Below, piece after piece: positions 10,166 through 24,490 of a stretch of DNA of 64,000 nucleotides. Location of the stretch: NCBI GenBank assembly GCA_029204225.1, contig CM055098.1, positions 52,534,728 through 52,598,727 on the forward strand. Reading direction: 5' to 3'. The stretch comes from Diphasiastrum complanatum. Taxonomy: Eukaryota; Streptophyta; Lycopodiopsida; Lycopodiales; Lycopodiaceae. Within the stretch, counting starts at the first letter, position 1; each line of letters opens with the position of its first letter. Both the position numbers and the translations under genes were made by a program. The notes under the pieces were generated by a model, which saw only the letters and a list, made by a program, of their open reading frames with translations, did not search any database and was not told where the DNA came from.

Positions 10166-12148
10166 TCATTCACAAGTGTACAATATCAAGCACATCTTTT
10201 TGTGTATCTCGTCTTCTGAACTAGCAGCTGTTAAGCATTTTTGTTGCTATCATTGACTGTGTATTGTACTTGCACTTTAGCACATGCAAATATTTGTGTA
10301 AAGTAAAAACATGTTTGATCACAATAGGAGGAGCTTGATTCCAAAGGCGATCATCCAGAGGTCTTCATTTAGAAGTTTTCTTTGATTTGTTTTATTAAAA
10401 GTTGACTCCCTTGGGACAGCATTCGGGTACCCATCGCCCAAAACTAACAACCTGCCTGATTTCACACTAAACGGGGTTCATGAACTAACAACGTGAAACG
10501 TCTAGATTCTAGACAACAAAAGTTGAGCCTTGCTGTCGGAATCTACAGCCCAGGTTTCCAAAAGGCGTGATCATACATTAAATCTGCAATTTGTCCAAAT
10601 ACTAGTTTCTATCCTCGGTCAAAAGAATTACGGACACGAGAAGACAACAAGAATGTATCAAAAAGTAGACAAAATGAGGAGCACGGCTATATGTCGGTGT
10701 CGGTGGAAATATTCCAATTTCCAAACTTCCTAGATATGTATAGACTGTCACTGTAATATGCATTTTCTGGGGGTTTGAGCAAATGCTTAGTTCGTTACAA
10801 AAAGTGCATCCTCATTTTATTTAAAAGCCTTGAGGATTGGCTTGACACTAGATAGCCTATGGGTCCATAGGTATCAGGAGCCTGGCTGCCTGGCATAAAT
10901 CATAGATGGATCATGGGTTTATCAAATAAATCTGGCCCCATGCTTTGGATCAATGAGTCAAGGCGTCAAGACTCCAGACTCCAGATCCAAACGATGACTG
11001 CAGCATGCGTTGCTGCTAGAGTGGACTGTGGGTGACTCGTGAGTTTCATGCACATCGAGCGCGTGCGCAGCTGCGATGACTACAGTCTACCGGCCCTCCC
11101 CCTCCCCGCATCCGCCCAGTGGCTGCCACTGGTGACTGGCACCACCATTTCAGCCTACAGGCTATCATGACCGCACCGCCAGCTAGAAGCAGACCATAGA
11201 TGATCGGTGAGATGAGATTCTCGATCCACCCAATTGGCTCATGGTGCTCGTGAGGCGTATGTTGTCACATTCTCATTATTGAACAAAAACGTAATGAAAC
11301 TCTTTAAGCTTTTTGCATGGGAAATGGTCTTTCTATCACCCACAAGGAGACTTGTATTATAAAGCTCAATGCTCATATAGCTGTATAAAACAAGGTGATC
11401 CTCTATCCTCTAATCAAGGGATGCAATGTTGTATTATAAGGCTCATATAGCTGTATAAAACAAGGTGATCCTCTAATCAGGAGACACTATACATGTGTGT
11501 TCTAAGAAGCATTCAAATTCATATAAAACTAAAAAAGCAAGATTGAAATTTAAAAGGATTCAAGAATCAACTTGCATGAGAACTCATGCGGTATTGACAT
11601 CTCATCTTTTGCCAAATCATATTAGATATAGATATAGTGACAAAGCTAAATAACATATAATACGTTATTGTAATGCATGCATAGAATAGAATGCTAGTTC
11701 AAAAAAATGTATTTGTGAGTTTAAACAACGGTAGTTTGTCTAACCTTCCTCCAAATTGTGAAATTGCTCCACAACTAGCCACCATCATGTACAAACTACA
11801 ATCCACTATTCTTGCACATGCATATCTGTTGCATGACCACTACTTTTATCATTATGACTTGCTTGGTGACATTGTGGCCATGGTCCTCACTTTCACCATT
11901 TCAACTAACAACTTGTTTGAAATCCGTGTTTTGTCCTCAACATTGATCCTTGCTAATCTTGATAAGCAACATTCATTAGCTCACACATATTCCACAATTC
12001 TCATCTTGTGGATTCTAGGAGGCAACGTTCCAAATTCTCTAACATTTTGGTGGGCAAAACTTCACAAGTTTTCAATCAATCTCTACATATAGGCCATACT
12101 ACTTTGGTCGTTGATGTTGCAACTTGGTTTTGAAGGTCCCACGTCAAT

Positions 12149-12151
<3 letters not shown>
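10166..12151. other. no recognised gene; one short tandem duplication and a GC-rich patch
   Basis: No convincing coding sequence. There is a GC-rich patch at about 11040-11180 (CCGGCCCTCCCCCTCCCCGC) without an open frame. The 133-codon frame at 11691-12092 has no recognisable motif and I treat it as chance. Confidence 0.5.
11354..11500. repeat. two-unit tandem duplication, period 77
   Basis: GTATTATAA...GCTCATATAGCTGTATAAAACAAGG (read in part) occurs at 11354 and again at 11431. The second unit has lost a few bases. It is a local duplication in non-coding DNA. Confidence 0.8.

Positions 12152-12204
<53 letters not shown>
12152..12204. repeat. (AC)n microsatellite
   Basis: Uninterrupted AC/CA dinucleotide run of about 53 bp in non-coding DNA. 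Confidence 0.98.
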
Positions 12205-12205
<1 letters not shown>

Positions 12206-12879
12206 TTCATATTGTTGGTGTTGTATTTCATTTACCTATAAATTTATTGGCATCTTATACACTAATGGTTGAATGTGTATAGTTCAATTATGGAGAAAAA
12301 AGAAATTGCTGAAAAAGCGATTTGTGTTGCGTCCAATATCTTGACAATGATTTACATTCGATGTTAGGATGAGCACATATCAACATACATTCTATGGTTG
12401 TATTAGTGACTTGGGGACATGGATTACCTATAGTGATCGCCAAGTGAAGATCTCTCAAGATCCTTTCGCATGAAACCAAAAGGATGCCTGTGGAGCCAAA
12501 CCATCCAATTAACAAGAAATGGATAGTCAAATCCCTAACTGCTTCACTCCCGAGCCTCGGTGATTGAATGCAAGAGAGGAGAGGATCCTGGACTTCGAAA
12601 ACAGAAAGTTGAATGAGGAGATGGGCGAGTTCCTATAGGAGATATACAACCCAAAAGCTGAGGAATATTCCCTCTAGGTTCTCCCAAGACCACTTCATAA
12701 GCCTTTTGACCTCCTATTTTTGCACCAAAAGCTGTCAATAACCATGCAATAGCTCCATAGGAGCATATGAGCCCTCACAAGGTTATTAATTACATTATTG
12801 ACCAAGTCCGAAATGACATGGCATAACTAATAATCTCGTACATTGGAGTACCGGATATCCATGTCAAGGACTATTTTGA
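12205..12879. other. no recognised gene
   Basis: Between the AC tract and the 3' end of chromovirus G3. It may hold the 3' LTR of G3, but no LTR termini could be identified. Confidence 0.4.
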
Positions 12880-15056
12880 ATCCTTCATGCAAGACATGGA
12901 CATAATATTCTTCTCTCCTTGAACTACTTCTGTCTTCAAAAGTAAAAACTAGGGAAGTTCTTTTTTATGCTTTCAACTCTTTCCCATGAACCATCATCCT
13001 TAGTCCCTTCCACCAAATCAAGCACTCAAAGATAGAACGATTTCTCAATTGTTTATCTTTGGTGCTGAGTACTTTTTCAGGTTCCAAATGTACACTAAGC
13101 GATAAATCCTCTAGATGGGCAAGATCCTCATAAGATTCAACTGTATCACCTTCATGTAAACTTAATTTTAGCTAGCTTACTTGAAACATTGGATGAGCAG
13201 TTGACTTGTCCTAAAGATCAAGCTTGTAAGCTAAAGAACCAATTTTCTTTCTAGTTCGAAACAATTCACAATATTTGGTAGACAACTTATAATGCTTCCC
13301 TATATGCAAAGTTCTAGAATCTTTTGGAATTCTAAGATATACCCAATCATCAACTTTAAAATCTTTGGGATATATCTTAAGATCGCCATAATGTTGAGCT
13401 CTGTCTTGAGTACTACATATACTATGACATGCCACTTGCAACATTTCTTGCATATCATGTAGGAAATCTGCAACTTTCTAGATCTTAATAGCCTTTGCCT
13501 CCACATTTACGGGGATCTAGGTTGAAAACCACACATTAGTATAAATGGACTATAACTTGTAGCAAAATGTTTTCTACTATTGTAAGCAAACTCAATTAAA
13601 GGAATGTATTCTTTCCACTCAAATTGCTTGTGAGACACATATGTTTTCAACATATCCTCCATAGTCTGATTAATTCTCTTTGTTTGTCCATCTGATTCAG
13701 GATGATCAGTAGAACTAAATCTAAGCGATGTCTCTAGCTTATGGAATACAGTTGACTAAAAGTGACCTGTAGCTTTAGAATCTCTGTCACTAATAATGTC
13801 ACTTGGCAGTCCATAAAGCCTAAATAACCTTTCAATAAAGATTTGGGCAAAATTTGAAGCCTTTTCAGTTGACTTTACTGGTATGAATGTAGCTAACTTA
13901 GTTAATCTGTCCACTACAAACCAAATAGAATCATTTTCTCATTGGATCTTAGGAAGTCCAACTACAAAATCAATAGAAATGCTTTCCCATTGTTTTTGAG
14001 TGATATCTAAGAGATGTAACAAGCATCCAGCCTTTCAGTGTTCCACTTAGGTTAGCTAACAACGTTTACACTTAACCACATAAGACTTGACAAATGGCTT
14101 GAGTTTTGGCCAATAAATCTCTCTTCTGACCAAGTCCAAAATCCTGTGTATACCTGGATGACCTGCACATGGTACGTCATGATATTCATAAAAAAAAACT
14201 CTTCTTTAACTCATCATCCTCTAGTACACAAACTTTTCCATTCCAAAATAGCAAACCACCTCAAATGACAAACTGTTCCACAATTTTCTTATCTTTTTTA
14301 GGAACCTAAGATCCCTATTAATCTCTAGTCCCAACCATCTTTCAAATGCAAACAAAATGAGAATCTGTTTCACATTTCTCTCTCAACGAAAGATATAGAT
14401 CTTTCGAAATCTGGGTGAATGAAAGTTCACTTGATTCACCAATCCGACTAAGAGCATCTACAACCTAGTTAGAGCTGCCTTTGACATATCAGATCTCATG
14501 ATCAAATTCTTGCATAAGCTCAGCCCACTGAGCTCTATGACCTCTCAAATCATGTTGATTGCAAAAGTATTTCAGAGGCTGGTGATCTATATACACTATA
14601 AATCGACGACCATAAAGGTAATGCCTCCATGTTTTAAGTGCATGTATCACAACAAATAACTCCTTTTTTTGGAGGACTAGTAAGTTTCTTGCTCTCAAAT
14701 GTTATTGGCCTATCATTTTATAAAAGAACTGCTCCTATCGCAGAATTACTTGATTCAATTCACACAACATAAGGTAACTCTGAGTTCACGATATGTAGAA
14801 CAAGATATGAAGCAACCATATGTTTGATCAGTTTTTCAAAACATTGATTTAGTTCTTTATTTTATTCAATAGGCAGACCTTGCCATTAGGTAGATTATTA
14901 TGAAGTGATGTGACCTTCACATGATCCCCAATAGCACATAGCTTTTTTCTTTTGAGAATCCACAACACAGTCTTAAAATGATTTAAATGCTCCTTAAGAG
15001 CACTACTATAGATGACAATATCATCTAAAAATACAACTACAAACTGACCCAACTGC
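12880..15056 (-). pseudogene. gypsy chromovirus pol relic (G3): RT, RNase H, integrase, chromodomain
   Basis: On the minus strand from 15052: VVVFLDDIVIYSSALKEH is the RT catalytic box with intact DD. RNase H follows at 14698-14489 (KELFVVIHALKTWRHYLYG). The integrase zinc region lies near 14100-14040, and the core contains YGLPSDIISDRDSK (about 13820) and HPESDGQTKR (about 13690). The C-terminal part is at 13453-13211 (DWVYLRIPKDSRT). Chromodomain-like WWKGL lies near 13000. The RT N-terminus, protease and gag are missing. Several stops and shifts make it non-functional. The integrase resembles G5. Confidence 0.8.
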
Positions 15057-15619
15057 CAGTTTTCAACATTTCACACATTATACATCATGCACTAAGAGGG
15101 TCATAGATCTTGATAGCTACTAGAAGTTGATGCAAATCGCTTGGTAAGTTTAAATGCAACTTTTAAGATACAAGATGATTTCAAGAGAGTTTAAGATGAA
15201 AGACTTAGAATAACTCTAATTTTGCCTTGGTATTGAGATTTGTCAACACGAAGATGGCTTGCATCTATCTCAATCCAAGTAAGTGTGTGTTTTATTGGAA
15301 AGGTTTCATATGGTAGATTGGAAGCCAACTGCCACAACTATGGAGCTGAATGTCAAACTAGACAATTGCTTGGTTGTAGATGGATTGAATTCCATAATGT
15401 TTTGTAGTTAGTTGGTTCATTGATTTAATTGAGTATTATAGGCCCGACATTACATAAGATGCCAAGAAAATAAGTCAATGCATGGAAAATCCCGGTAAAA
15501 AAAATTTGAGCACAAAAGGGGCCTTTTAATAAGATATTTTTTTATTTTTTTCTCAAAAGTTTCTTCCACATGGACCAATCAAAACACTCAAATTTGAAAT
15601 CTACTTAACGTAGCTCCTT
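15057..15619. other. no recognised gene
   Basis: AT-rich sequence between G3 and the inverted repeat; nothing recognised. Confidence 0.5.
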
Positions 15620-15795
15620 CAAGATAATTTTTTCTTTTTCTTTTTGAAAGAATCGTAATAGTTTGAGATGATTACCATGCCATTAGAAAGCCCTCGATGA
15701 GAGCTTTCCCACGACATCCAACATGACTTAGTTTTGAGCTACACTGAAGAAGTTATGGCCAGTCAAAATTTTGATCAGTCAATACTTGATATCGT
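15620..15795 (+). repeat. left arm of a fold-back (inverted-repeat) element
   Basis: The reverse complement of this stretch matches 15826-15891 continued at 17073-17190. Diagnostic shared words, in the right-arm sense, are GCCATAACTTCTTC, TCGAGGGCTTTCTAA and GTAATCATCTCAA. The arms are about 175-190 nt long, imperfect, with a loop of about 30 nt centred on 15810. No coding capacity was seen; it resembles a MITE or fold-back element. Confidence 0.75.
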
Positions 15796-15825
15796 TCCCG
15801 GTCAAACTAGTCAACTGTGCTCGAG

Positions 15826-17190
15826 ACCGATATCAGGTTGACCAAAAGGTTGACCAAGTGTTGACATACTAGAACTTTGACTAGCCATAACTGTTGGATT
15901 TATTCCCTTTACTCTCTTTTAATCCCATTTTAATCTGCCTCCATTCATGCTGCATATTTACTAATGTTGCCACGCAGTCTGCATATTTACACACAAATTC
16001 GCACAGACAAAGGAAAGGAGAAAGAATTGCGACACTGTGTTTTTACACACGTTATGTTGACAGACGAAAAGGGGACACTATCTTACAGAATGCCAAAGGT
16101 GCCCTAAAAGCAAAGGCACCCTATAAATCTAATCCTAAGGCTACTCGTAAGAGTGACGTACTCTTTGCATTGTCATCACCAACGATCACTTCAGCACTGA
16201 CTGACGTCGCACCCTTTCCACGCTCGCCCGATGCAGCTGCACTAACAGATTGGACAACGACTGTAGCCACCCACGATCTCTTATAGACATCACATCCACT
16301 CTGTACTTTTCACATCTGCACACCTGTAGTATAATGTATATATACTGGATACCATTTGCGTATTCAAGTGAATGAGGTTAATGAGTGAATAAGTTGATGA
16401 GTTGATGAAGGAGACGAAGTAGATGCCTTGCGCATTGATTCTTGGTTGTCAGCAATAAGGTTTTATTCCTTTAACAGATTGCATAAGCTTCGTAGGGCAC
16501 GCGGTTTCGTTCGCTATTGTCTTGTGCTCTACCGCATTATTGACATGTATACATGATATGCTTAATCTGATACAGTTCTTTGTTCTGCGTTCAGATATAT
16601 GTTAATGTTGCTATGCTTATCATTCATTCTGTCTGAACTTTCTAGTTGTTCTTTCTAGTAATAGACGACTAACATTTGGTCTTGTCTTTCGCAAATCATT
16701 CGTGACTGATTATCAGTCGAGCACCGTCTAGCTCTTTGTGAATCATTTGCGACGAATAGTTTGTCTTACCATTCGTGACAAACCATTCTTCTGGAGCTTC
16801 ATTCATTAAAGTTTGGCTACGTAATCAAGAACTATTGTTATTCCCATCACTACCGTCTTGTTCGTTCTGATAGGCATAGTCATGCTTACGGTGAGAGTCG
16901 TATAGCTCGTTCCGCTGCGCACGAACATTTTCTGTTCGAGTTTGTTTTTCGTTCGTTTATTGTTCGAGTTCGTGTCTTGTTCGTGTTCGTCTTACCTCTT
17001 TGAGCTTATTTTTTGTTTCTAACATACGACAGCTTTTCTCAACTCGTTCATCTCCTTCTCTCCAACAATAACTTCTTCACCGTAGTTTGGAACTGACATG
17101 TTGATTGTTGTTTGCAATGCTCTCGTCGAGGGCTTTCTAAAAGCACCGTAATCATCTCAATCTGAGCTGTCGTTCAAAATTTATTATTTT
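15826..17190 (-). repeat. right arm of the fold-back element, split by a solo LTR
   Basis: The right arm starts with CGATATCAGG at 15828 and runs to 15891. It resumes after the solo LTR at 17073 with TTCTTCACCGTAGTTTGG and fades by about 17190. Removing the LTR plus one copy of the ATAAC duplication restores the match to the left arm. Confidence 0.75.
15892..17067 (+). mobile_element. complete solo LTR of the C2-type copia family
   Basis: The 1176-bp element begins TGTTGG and ends CCAACA, an exact inverted terminus. It is flanked by the 5-bp duplication ATAAC at 15887-15891 and 17068-17072. Its body matches the LTRs of C2 (20841-21796 and 26747-27143) and the partial LTR at 53084-53669. Shared words include CTGCCTCCATTCATGCTGCA and GGCACGCGGTTTCGTTCG. 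A solo LTR with intact duplication is the expected product of LTR-LTR recombination. Confidence 0.95.
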
Positions 17191-18285
17191 TTCCAACCAT
17201 AGATGATACTATGCACATAATAGCTAACCACCAAAGACTGTGGGGGTAGGACTGTGGGCAGAAAAGTAACTGCAATGTTTACCATCACAATTGATGTTAC
17301 ATCAAAATGCGACAAGTTGTAGTTACTATGACCATCAAAGCTATATTCAAATTTGTGTTAGAAAGAGCAATCTCCACTTGACCCGTACGTAGTTGTACAA
17401 GGGCTTTTAAGCTATCATAGTGGACTGTAAAGACTATAAACAACAACTATGTTGAAAACAAGTCTCTCATAGACAATCGTAAGGCAACGTAAAGGATCGA
17501 TTAATAACAATAACGTCAAAAATAAGTCTCTCATAGACAACCATAAGGTATTTATAAAGGGACCATAAACAACCACTACGAGTCTTCCATAGATAGCCAT
17601 AAGGGGCTGAGAAGAACTAGTTGTAATTAGCCATAGGAATGACTATGGGATGAAAGACTACACATTAGTTGTGACTAGTAAGCAACCTAACTAGTAAGCA
17701 ACCATAAAAGTAACGACTACATGGCTTTATGATAGAAGGTGATGCAATAGCCATAACCTATACAAGCAACCATACTCAACCATAATCAATGGACAATTAC
17801 GAATGTAACATGTCATTAGTATTGACTGGTCATGAAGGCTAGTAGATGAAGTACAAACTACTGTTGTAAAAAGCTAATCAAAAGTAATTATTGTGTCAAT
17901 GGTGGCTCATTTAATGTCAATACTAGGAGAGAAATTGTGGATATATACTGATGACATTCACAAGAAGGAAAGAACGTACATAATGTGCTCTCCATAGTGG
18001 CATTAGCTCTTGTCAACCTCTATAAAAATTTGTGAATGATTTATGTTGTTCTATTTAGACTCTAAATCTGCATATGCTTTTTGTTTCCTTGTTTTCAATG
18101 TTATGATTTAGATCATTCAAGTTATAGCATGCTCATTGCTGTTCACAATAATTTACCAATATATATCGAAAAAATTCACAACATGAGCATTTGCGGGCCC
18201 CGGGCCCCACTTTTGCATGGTTGTTATTTAGACAAGAAACAACTCCGTACAAGTTTACGCTTATTAATATCGTGAGATACTGATG
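17191..18285. other. no recognised gene; ~60-bp tandem repeats
   Basis: Non-coding. It holds a three-unit tandem repeat at 17434-17610 (listed separately), a TAACTAGTAAGCAACC duplication near 17680-17710, and a GGGCCCCGGGCCCC palindrome near 18194. Confidence 0.5.
17434..17610. repeat. imperfect ~60-bp tandem repeat, three units
   Basis: Each unit contains AAACAACNACTA(T/C)G, then AAGTCTCTCATAGACAA, then CCATAAGG or TCGTAAGG. Units start near 17439, 17500 and 17565, and the third is shortened. Function unknown. Confidence 0.7.
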
Positions 18286-18730
18286 AAAATATCGGAAGAA
18301 ATCTATACATGGTTGCAAATCCATAAATTTATCTTTGGATTGAGAGAGGAACTGGGTCTTCCAATTTTCAACGAGTCCTAAAAGATGTTGGAATAGGCCA
18401 TAGCCAAGGCTCTAATTTATGAGGGCAGGTCTAAGGGTGCGGTTCTAGTAGAGGTTACAAGGGCTCTAGATATGTGGTGTGAGGCAAAGAATAAGGCAAG
18501 TCTAAGCAATCATCGACCGTACAAGTTCGTGCAAGTGAGAAGCGAGAAGCGAGAAGCCTCTTGCTCTAGGGTGAGCATTTGACCAATTGGGTCTTACACC
18601 TCAAGAGAAAGAAGAAGCTAAAGTTGAGGGGTTATGCTACTACTATTTGGGTAGGCACCTCTACAAAGAGTGTCCACAATGGAAGAAAATGCAAATAAGA
18701 ACAAATTTGTTTATAATGTTTCAATTACGA
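18286..18730 (+). pseudogene. gypsy gag relic
   Basis: The reading FIFGLREELGLP near 18325-18360 and AIAKALIYEGRSKGA near 18395-18440 are gag-like. They are followed after frame changes by CYYYLGRHLYKECP near 18635-18675. That last segment looks like a CCHC knuckle in which the second cysteine became tyrosine. No protease or pol follows, so this is an isolated gag fragment. Confidence 0.5.
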
Positions 18731-20840
<2,110 letters not shown>

Positions 20841-21796
20841 ACAAATGCTAAATGTGCCCTTATAGAAAAGCGAAGGTACTTGTAAATCAATTTTTAAGAG
20901 ATTTATCAGAGTGTCGCATTTTTCACATTTTCATCAAAGCTTTAGCGTAGGCTGATGTCGTGGCCTATTCAAGCTCATCCCATGCACTCTGCAATCAGAT
21001 TTGACAATGACAATAGCCACCCACGATCTCCCATAGACAGCACATCCACTTTTGTACTTTCTTCATCTGCACACCTATAACATTATGCATATATTGAATA
21101 CCATCTGTGTATTCAAGTGTGTGAAGCATAACAGCATCAGAGCGAAACATCACAAATAATTAGAGACAGACATTGTAGATGCTCTTGCGCATCGATTCTC
21201 TTCTTTTAGATGTATTGTCAGTAATAGGTTTATCACCTTTTACAGATTGTGTAATTAGCTTTGTGAGGCACGCAGTTTCGTCCGTTATTGTCTTGTCTCA
21301 CCTGCATTATTGACCTGTATATTTTGCTATACTTAATTTGATTACAACTCTGTTTGTTCTGCGTTCAGATTCATGTCAATATTGCAATGCTTTTCTACAT
21401 TTTGTCAGACTTGCTTATTGCTTAATCTAGTAGTTTGCTCTTCTCAAATTATTATTAGTCTAGTTGTTCACGACTAATATTTAGCTTTATCTTTTGCGAC
21501 TAATTTGGGACCGATATCTAGTCTAGCCGATAATCAGTTCATGACAAATTATCTTTCTGATGTTTAGATGCTTAATGTTTGGCTACATAATCAGATCGAA
21601 CGTGATTTCTATCACTAACATTCTGTTCAAATTTGATAGGCGTAGTCATGCTTAAGGAAAGAGTGAGATAGATTATTTTATTGCACACGAACACTTTCCA
21701 TTCGAGTTCATTTCTTTTTCGAGTTTCGAGTTCGCTTCTTTTCGTATTCGTTTCTCTGAGAGCTATTTTCGTTTCTCACACCCCTCTTTACTAACA
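20841..21796 (+). repeat. 5' LTR of C2, left end missing
   Basis: It matches the solo LTR at 15892-17067 from about position 190 of that LTR to the end. It finishes ...ACTAACA immediately before the PBS. The TGTTGG start and about 190 bp are absent. The conserved GGCACGCAGTTTCGTCCG box lies near 21267. Confidence 0.8.
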
Positions 21797-21809
21797 TGGT
21801 ATCAGAGCC
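21797..21809 (+). promoter_or_regulatory. primer-binding site of C2
   Basis: TGGTATCAGAGCC is the standard copia PBS complementary to the 3' end of initiator methionine tRNA. It directly abuts the LTR end. Confidence 0.95.
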
Positions 21810-21928
21810 ATTTTCGATAGCCTAATAAGCTTCCACATATATTAAGACTTTACTAGCCAATAGAGTGATTGTCTTCTTGTTCTATAATTTAGCACCAGAT
21901 TTTCATACTTAAGTCACTGATCTTCCAC

Positions 21929-22760
21929 ATGGAATCTCAAGGGAAAGCCAGTCCTATCATGGACAAGCTTGATGGAACCAATTACCATCTATGGAAATTT
22001 AAGATGAGAACAGTGCTAATGGCTACAGAATTGTATGACGTTGTTATAGGTGCAAAAGGAAAACCCAAAGCTGACAATGCAACAGTCTCCAGATGGAAGC
22101 TGAAGGATGGCAAAGATTTCACACTGATCATCCTCAACATCTCGGATACTCAGATCGGCCATGTATCCGAAGCCCAGACATCCAAAGAAGTATGGGACAT
22201 CTTGGGCACATTATACGAAGTGCGAGATATAGCGTCCAAGCTACATCTCAGGAAGAAATTTTACTCCCTCAAGATGGCGAACATTGATTCTTTACAGAAT
22301 CACATCAACCAGTTCAAGAACCTACTGAAGCAAATGGCCACTGTTGGATCTGTCATAGACGATCAAGATGCAGTGATGCAACTGCTCACAAGCTTGCCAA
22401 GCTCATACGACAGTTGGGTGATGATCATTACAACACATCCAGAATTGAGTCTTTCGAGAGTCATCACAATGTTGTTGCAGGAAGACACGCGGAGGAACGA
22501 AGTTTCAAGTTCCTCAGCTGATTCTCACGCCTTGTATACCAACAAGGGCATGACTAAGCAAAAGAAGAAGAAAGATCCAAAGCAATCTACGCAAGACCAG
22601 AAACCAGCACATCATAAAGAACAGTTGAATTCGCAGATGAAGAAGAAGCTGTTCTATAGATACTGCAAATGAAATAATCATGAAATTCAAGATTGTCGGA
22701 TATTACAAACTAAGAACAACAGCAAGGGACAGTCGAATCAAGTGGCAAATGCAGCTACAG
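21929..22760 (+). pseudogene. copia gag (C2)
   Basis: The ATG at 21929, 120 bp after the PBS, opens 247 codons. It starts MESQGKASPIMDKLDGTN, the usual copia gag opening (L-GTNY-W). Further motifs are SKEVWDILGTLYE, MQLLTSLPSSYDSWV and LSRVITMLLQEDTRR. A stop (TGA) falls inside the knuckle region, and the first cysteine there reads tyrosine (FYRYC, then NNHEIQDC). It is the longest native gag in the window and is nearly complete. Confidence 0.88.
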
Positions 22761-23160
22761 AAGCTCCACAACCCATCCAAGAAGCGGATCATGATGCCTT
22801 CATAACCAGCCATCAAGGAACATCCAGGGACAACTCTTGGTTTCTGGCCAGAGCCACTCAGCATATGACCAGCTCATTGGCTGTTTCGAGTCCTATACAC
22901 CCTACTTACGAACAAATATATTCACCTTGGTGATAATAGCACACAAGCTATTAAAGGTAAAGGTACTGTAAGATTAAGCTTTGCAAATGATCAATCTAAG
23001 CTACTTTCTTAGGTCCTATATGTACCCAATCTATCTACGAATCTGCTCTCTGTAAGCAAAATCATAGATCTAGGACATAAAGTAGAACTTGAATGTGATC
23101 AATGCAAAGTAGTTGATAGGACAGACAAGATCCTAGCACTCGGAAGAGAAATGGATACTT
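22761..23160 (+). pseudogene. copia protease (C2)
   Basis: The protease start reads NSWFLARATQHMTSS, where WYLDSGATQHMT is expected, so the catalytic DSG is destroyed. The remaining segments (GDNSTQAIKGKGTV, then VLYVPNLSTNLLSVSKI) are recognisable but broken by stops and shifts. Confidence 0.7.
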
Positions 23161-23563
23161 GTATAGATTAAGTCATTGCTTTTCTGCCTCTAGTCAAGCG
23201 CTCGGTACTTCTATTCAAGCAAATAAAAGTTTACTTTGGCATTATAGAATTGGTCACTTAAATCATGCTGTTATACAACAAATGTCTAGACATTCTATTG
23301 TTCTTGATATAGACTATCATAGAGATAAAGTCAAGTTACCTGTCTGTCAAAACTATCTAGTTGGTAAATAAACTAGGAAACCATTCAGATCAAGCCATCA
23401 ACATACTACTAGAGGATTGTTAGACAATGTGCATTCAGACATTTGTGGCCCAATGAAGAATCCTTTGTTGAAGGATGCAAAGTACTTTATAAATTTTATT
23501 GATGAATTCTCCAGAAGGACATATTGTGTACTTTATCAAGAAGAAATCAGAAGCTTTCAATTG
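23161..23563 (+). pseudogene. copia integrase, first part (C2)
   Basis: The pre-integrase LLWHYRIGHLNH (about 23230) leads to a CQNYLVG zinc region and VHSDICGPM (about 23430), which carries the first catalytic aspartate. The YFINFIDEFSRRTY segment follows. After a one-base shift it reads VYFIKKKSEAF, where the foreign gag begins. Confidence 0.8.
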
Positions 23564-24490
23564 GGATGTGCTAAAGGAGCAATTCGAGACGTCAAATTCA
23601 TGAAGAATCACGTTTCTGAAGTCAAAACTGAATAGTGCCCGCATGGAGCAAGGAGAACACATTCAGACTTATATGACCAGAATTAAGACAATGAGGGATG
23701 AACTACAGTCTATTGGTGAGCACATACGTGATGTGGAGCTGGTGCACAATGCATTGTGTGGCAATGCAGAACCCTATCAGATGTTTGTGAGCAGAATAGC
23801 ATCAAGAGAAAGATTGCCAACCTTTGATGAGCTCATAGGAATCTTGATGTAGGAAGAGCAACGGCGAGAAATGGTGAAAGATAGACGTCAAAATACTGAC
23901 GATCAGGCATTTGCGACATGCCAAAAACAAGGCAAGGACAAGGGCAAGGGAAAGAAGAAGTCTAAACAACAATTTTCCAAGACTCAGGAGGATGAGGGAT
24001 CTTCCAGTAAGACCAAGAAGAAAGGCAAGTGCTTCCATTGTGGTAAAAAGGGCCATTGGAAGAGTGAATGTCGCAAATTCCTGGCGGAACAAGGCAAGGG
24101 GAAACCAAAGCAAGTAGGTAACCTTGTCGATGAGGGTGAGATTGAAGACTCTAGCATCTTCATATCTGCATTGTCATCTAATCAAGATGATCAAGCGTGG
24201 TATATTGACTCGGGAGCCACAAGACACATGATAGGTAACAAGAATTGGTTCAGTAGCTTGAAAGTGTTGGATAATGGAACGTCCGTTTCACAAGAAAATG
24301 GTGATGTGTGCAAGATCAAGGGGATAGGCACCGTTTCAATCCAACTACCTGATGGCAAAAGCAAGATGATCAGGGAGGTACGTTACGTACCAGGTTTGAA
24401 GAAAGATCTACTTTCTGTTGGAGTCATTACTAATCAAAAGTTGAAAGTAAAATTTGCCCATGATCATTGCTTTGTGAAGAATGTGAACCA
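23564..24490 (+). pseudogene. second copia gag and protease inserted in the C2 integrase
   Basis: From about 23564 the reading changes from integrase to a gag of another copia lineage. It shows WDVLKEQFETS, then MEQGEHIQTYMTRIKTMRDE, then LPTFDELIGIL. An intact CCHC knuckle follows near 24030-24075 (CFHCGKKGHWKSEC). A protease with intact catalytic site, WYIDSGATRHMIGN, lies near 24200. The block ends around FVKNVNQK near 24490 and integrase resumes. It is more open than the host element around it: one stop near 23850 in 290 codons. Confidence 0.85.

Noticed and set aside
11691-12092. 133-codon plus-strand open frame
   Set aside because: No motif and no splice or transcription context; hydrophobic composition fits AT-rich chance frames.
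18190-18210. GGGCCCCGGGCCCC palindrome as a possible regulatory site
   Set aside because: Short, isolated and without context; a GC-rich accident is as likely.
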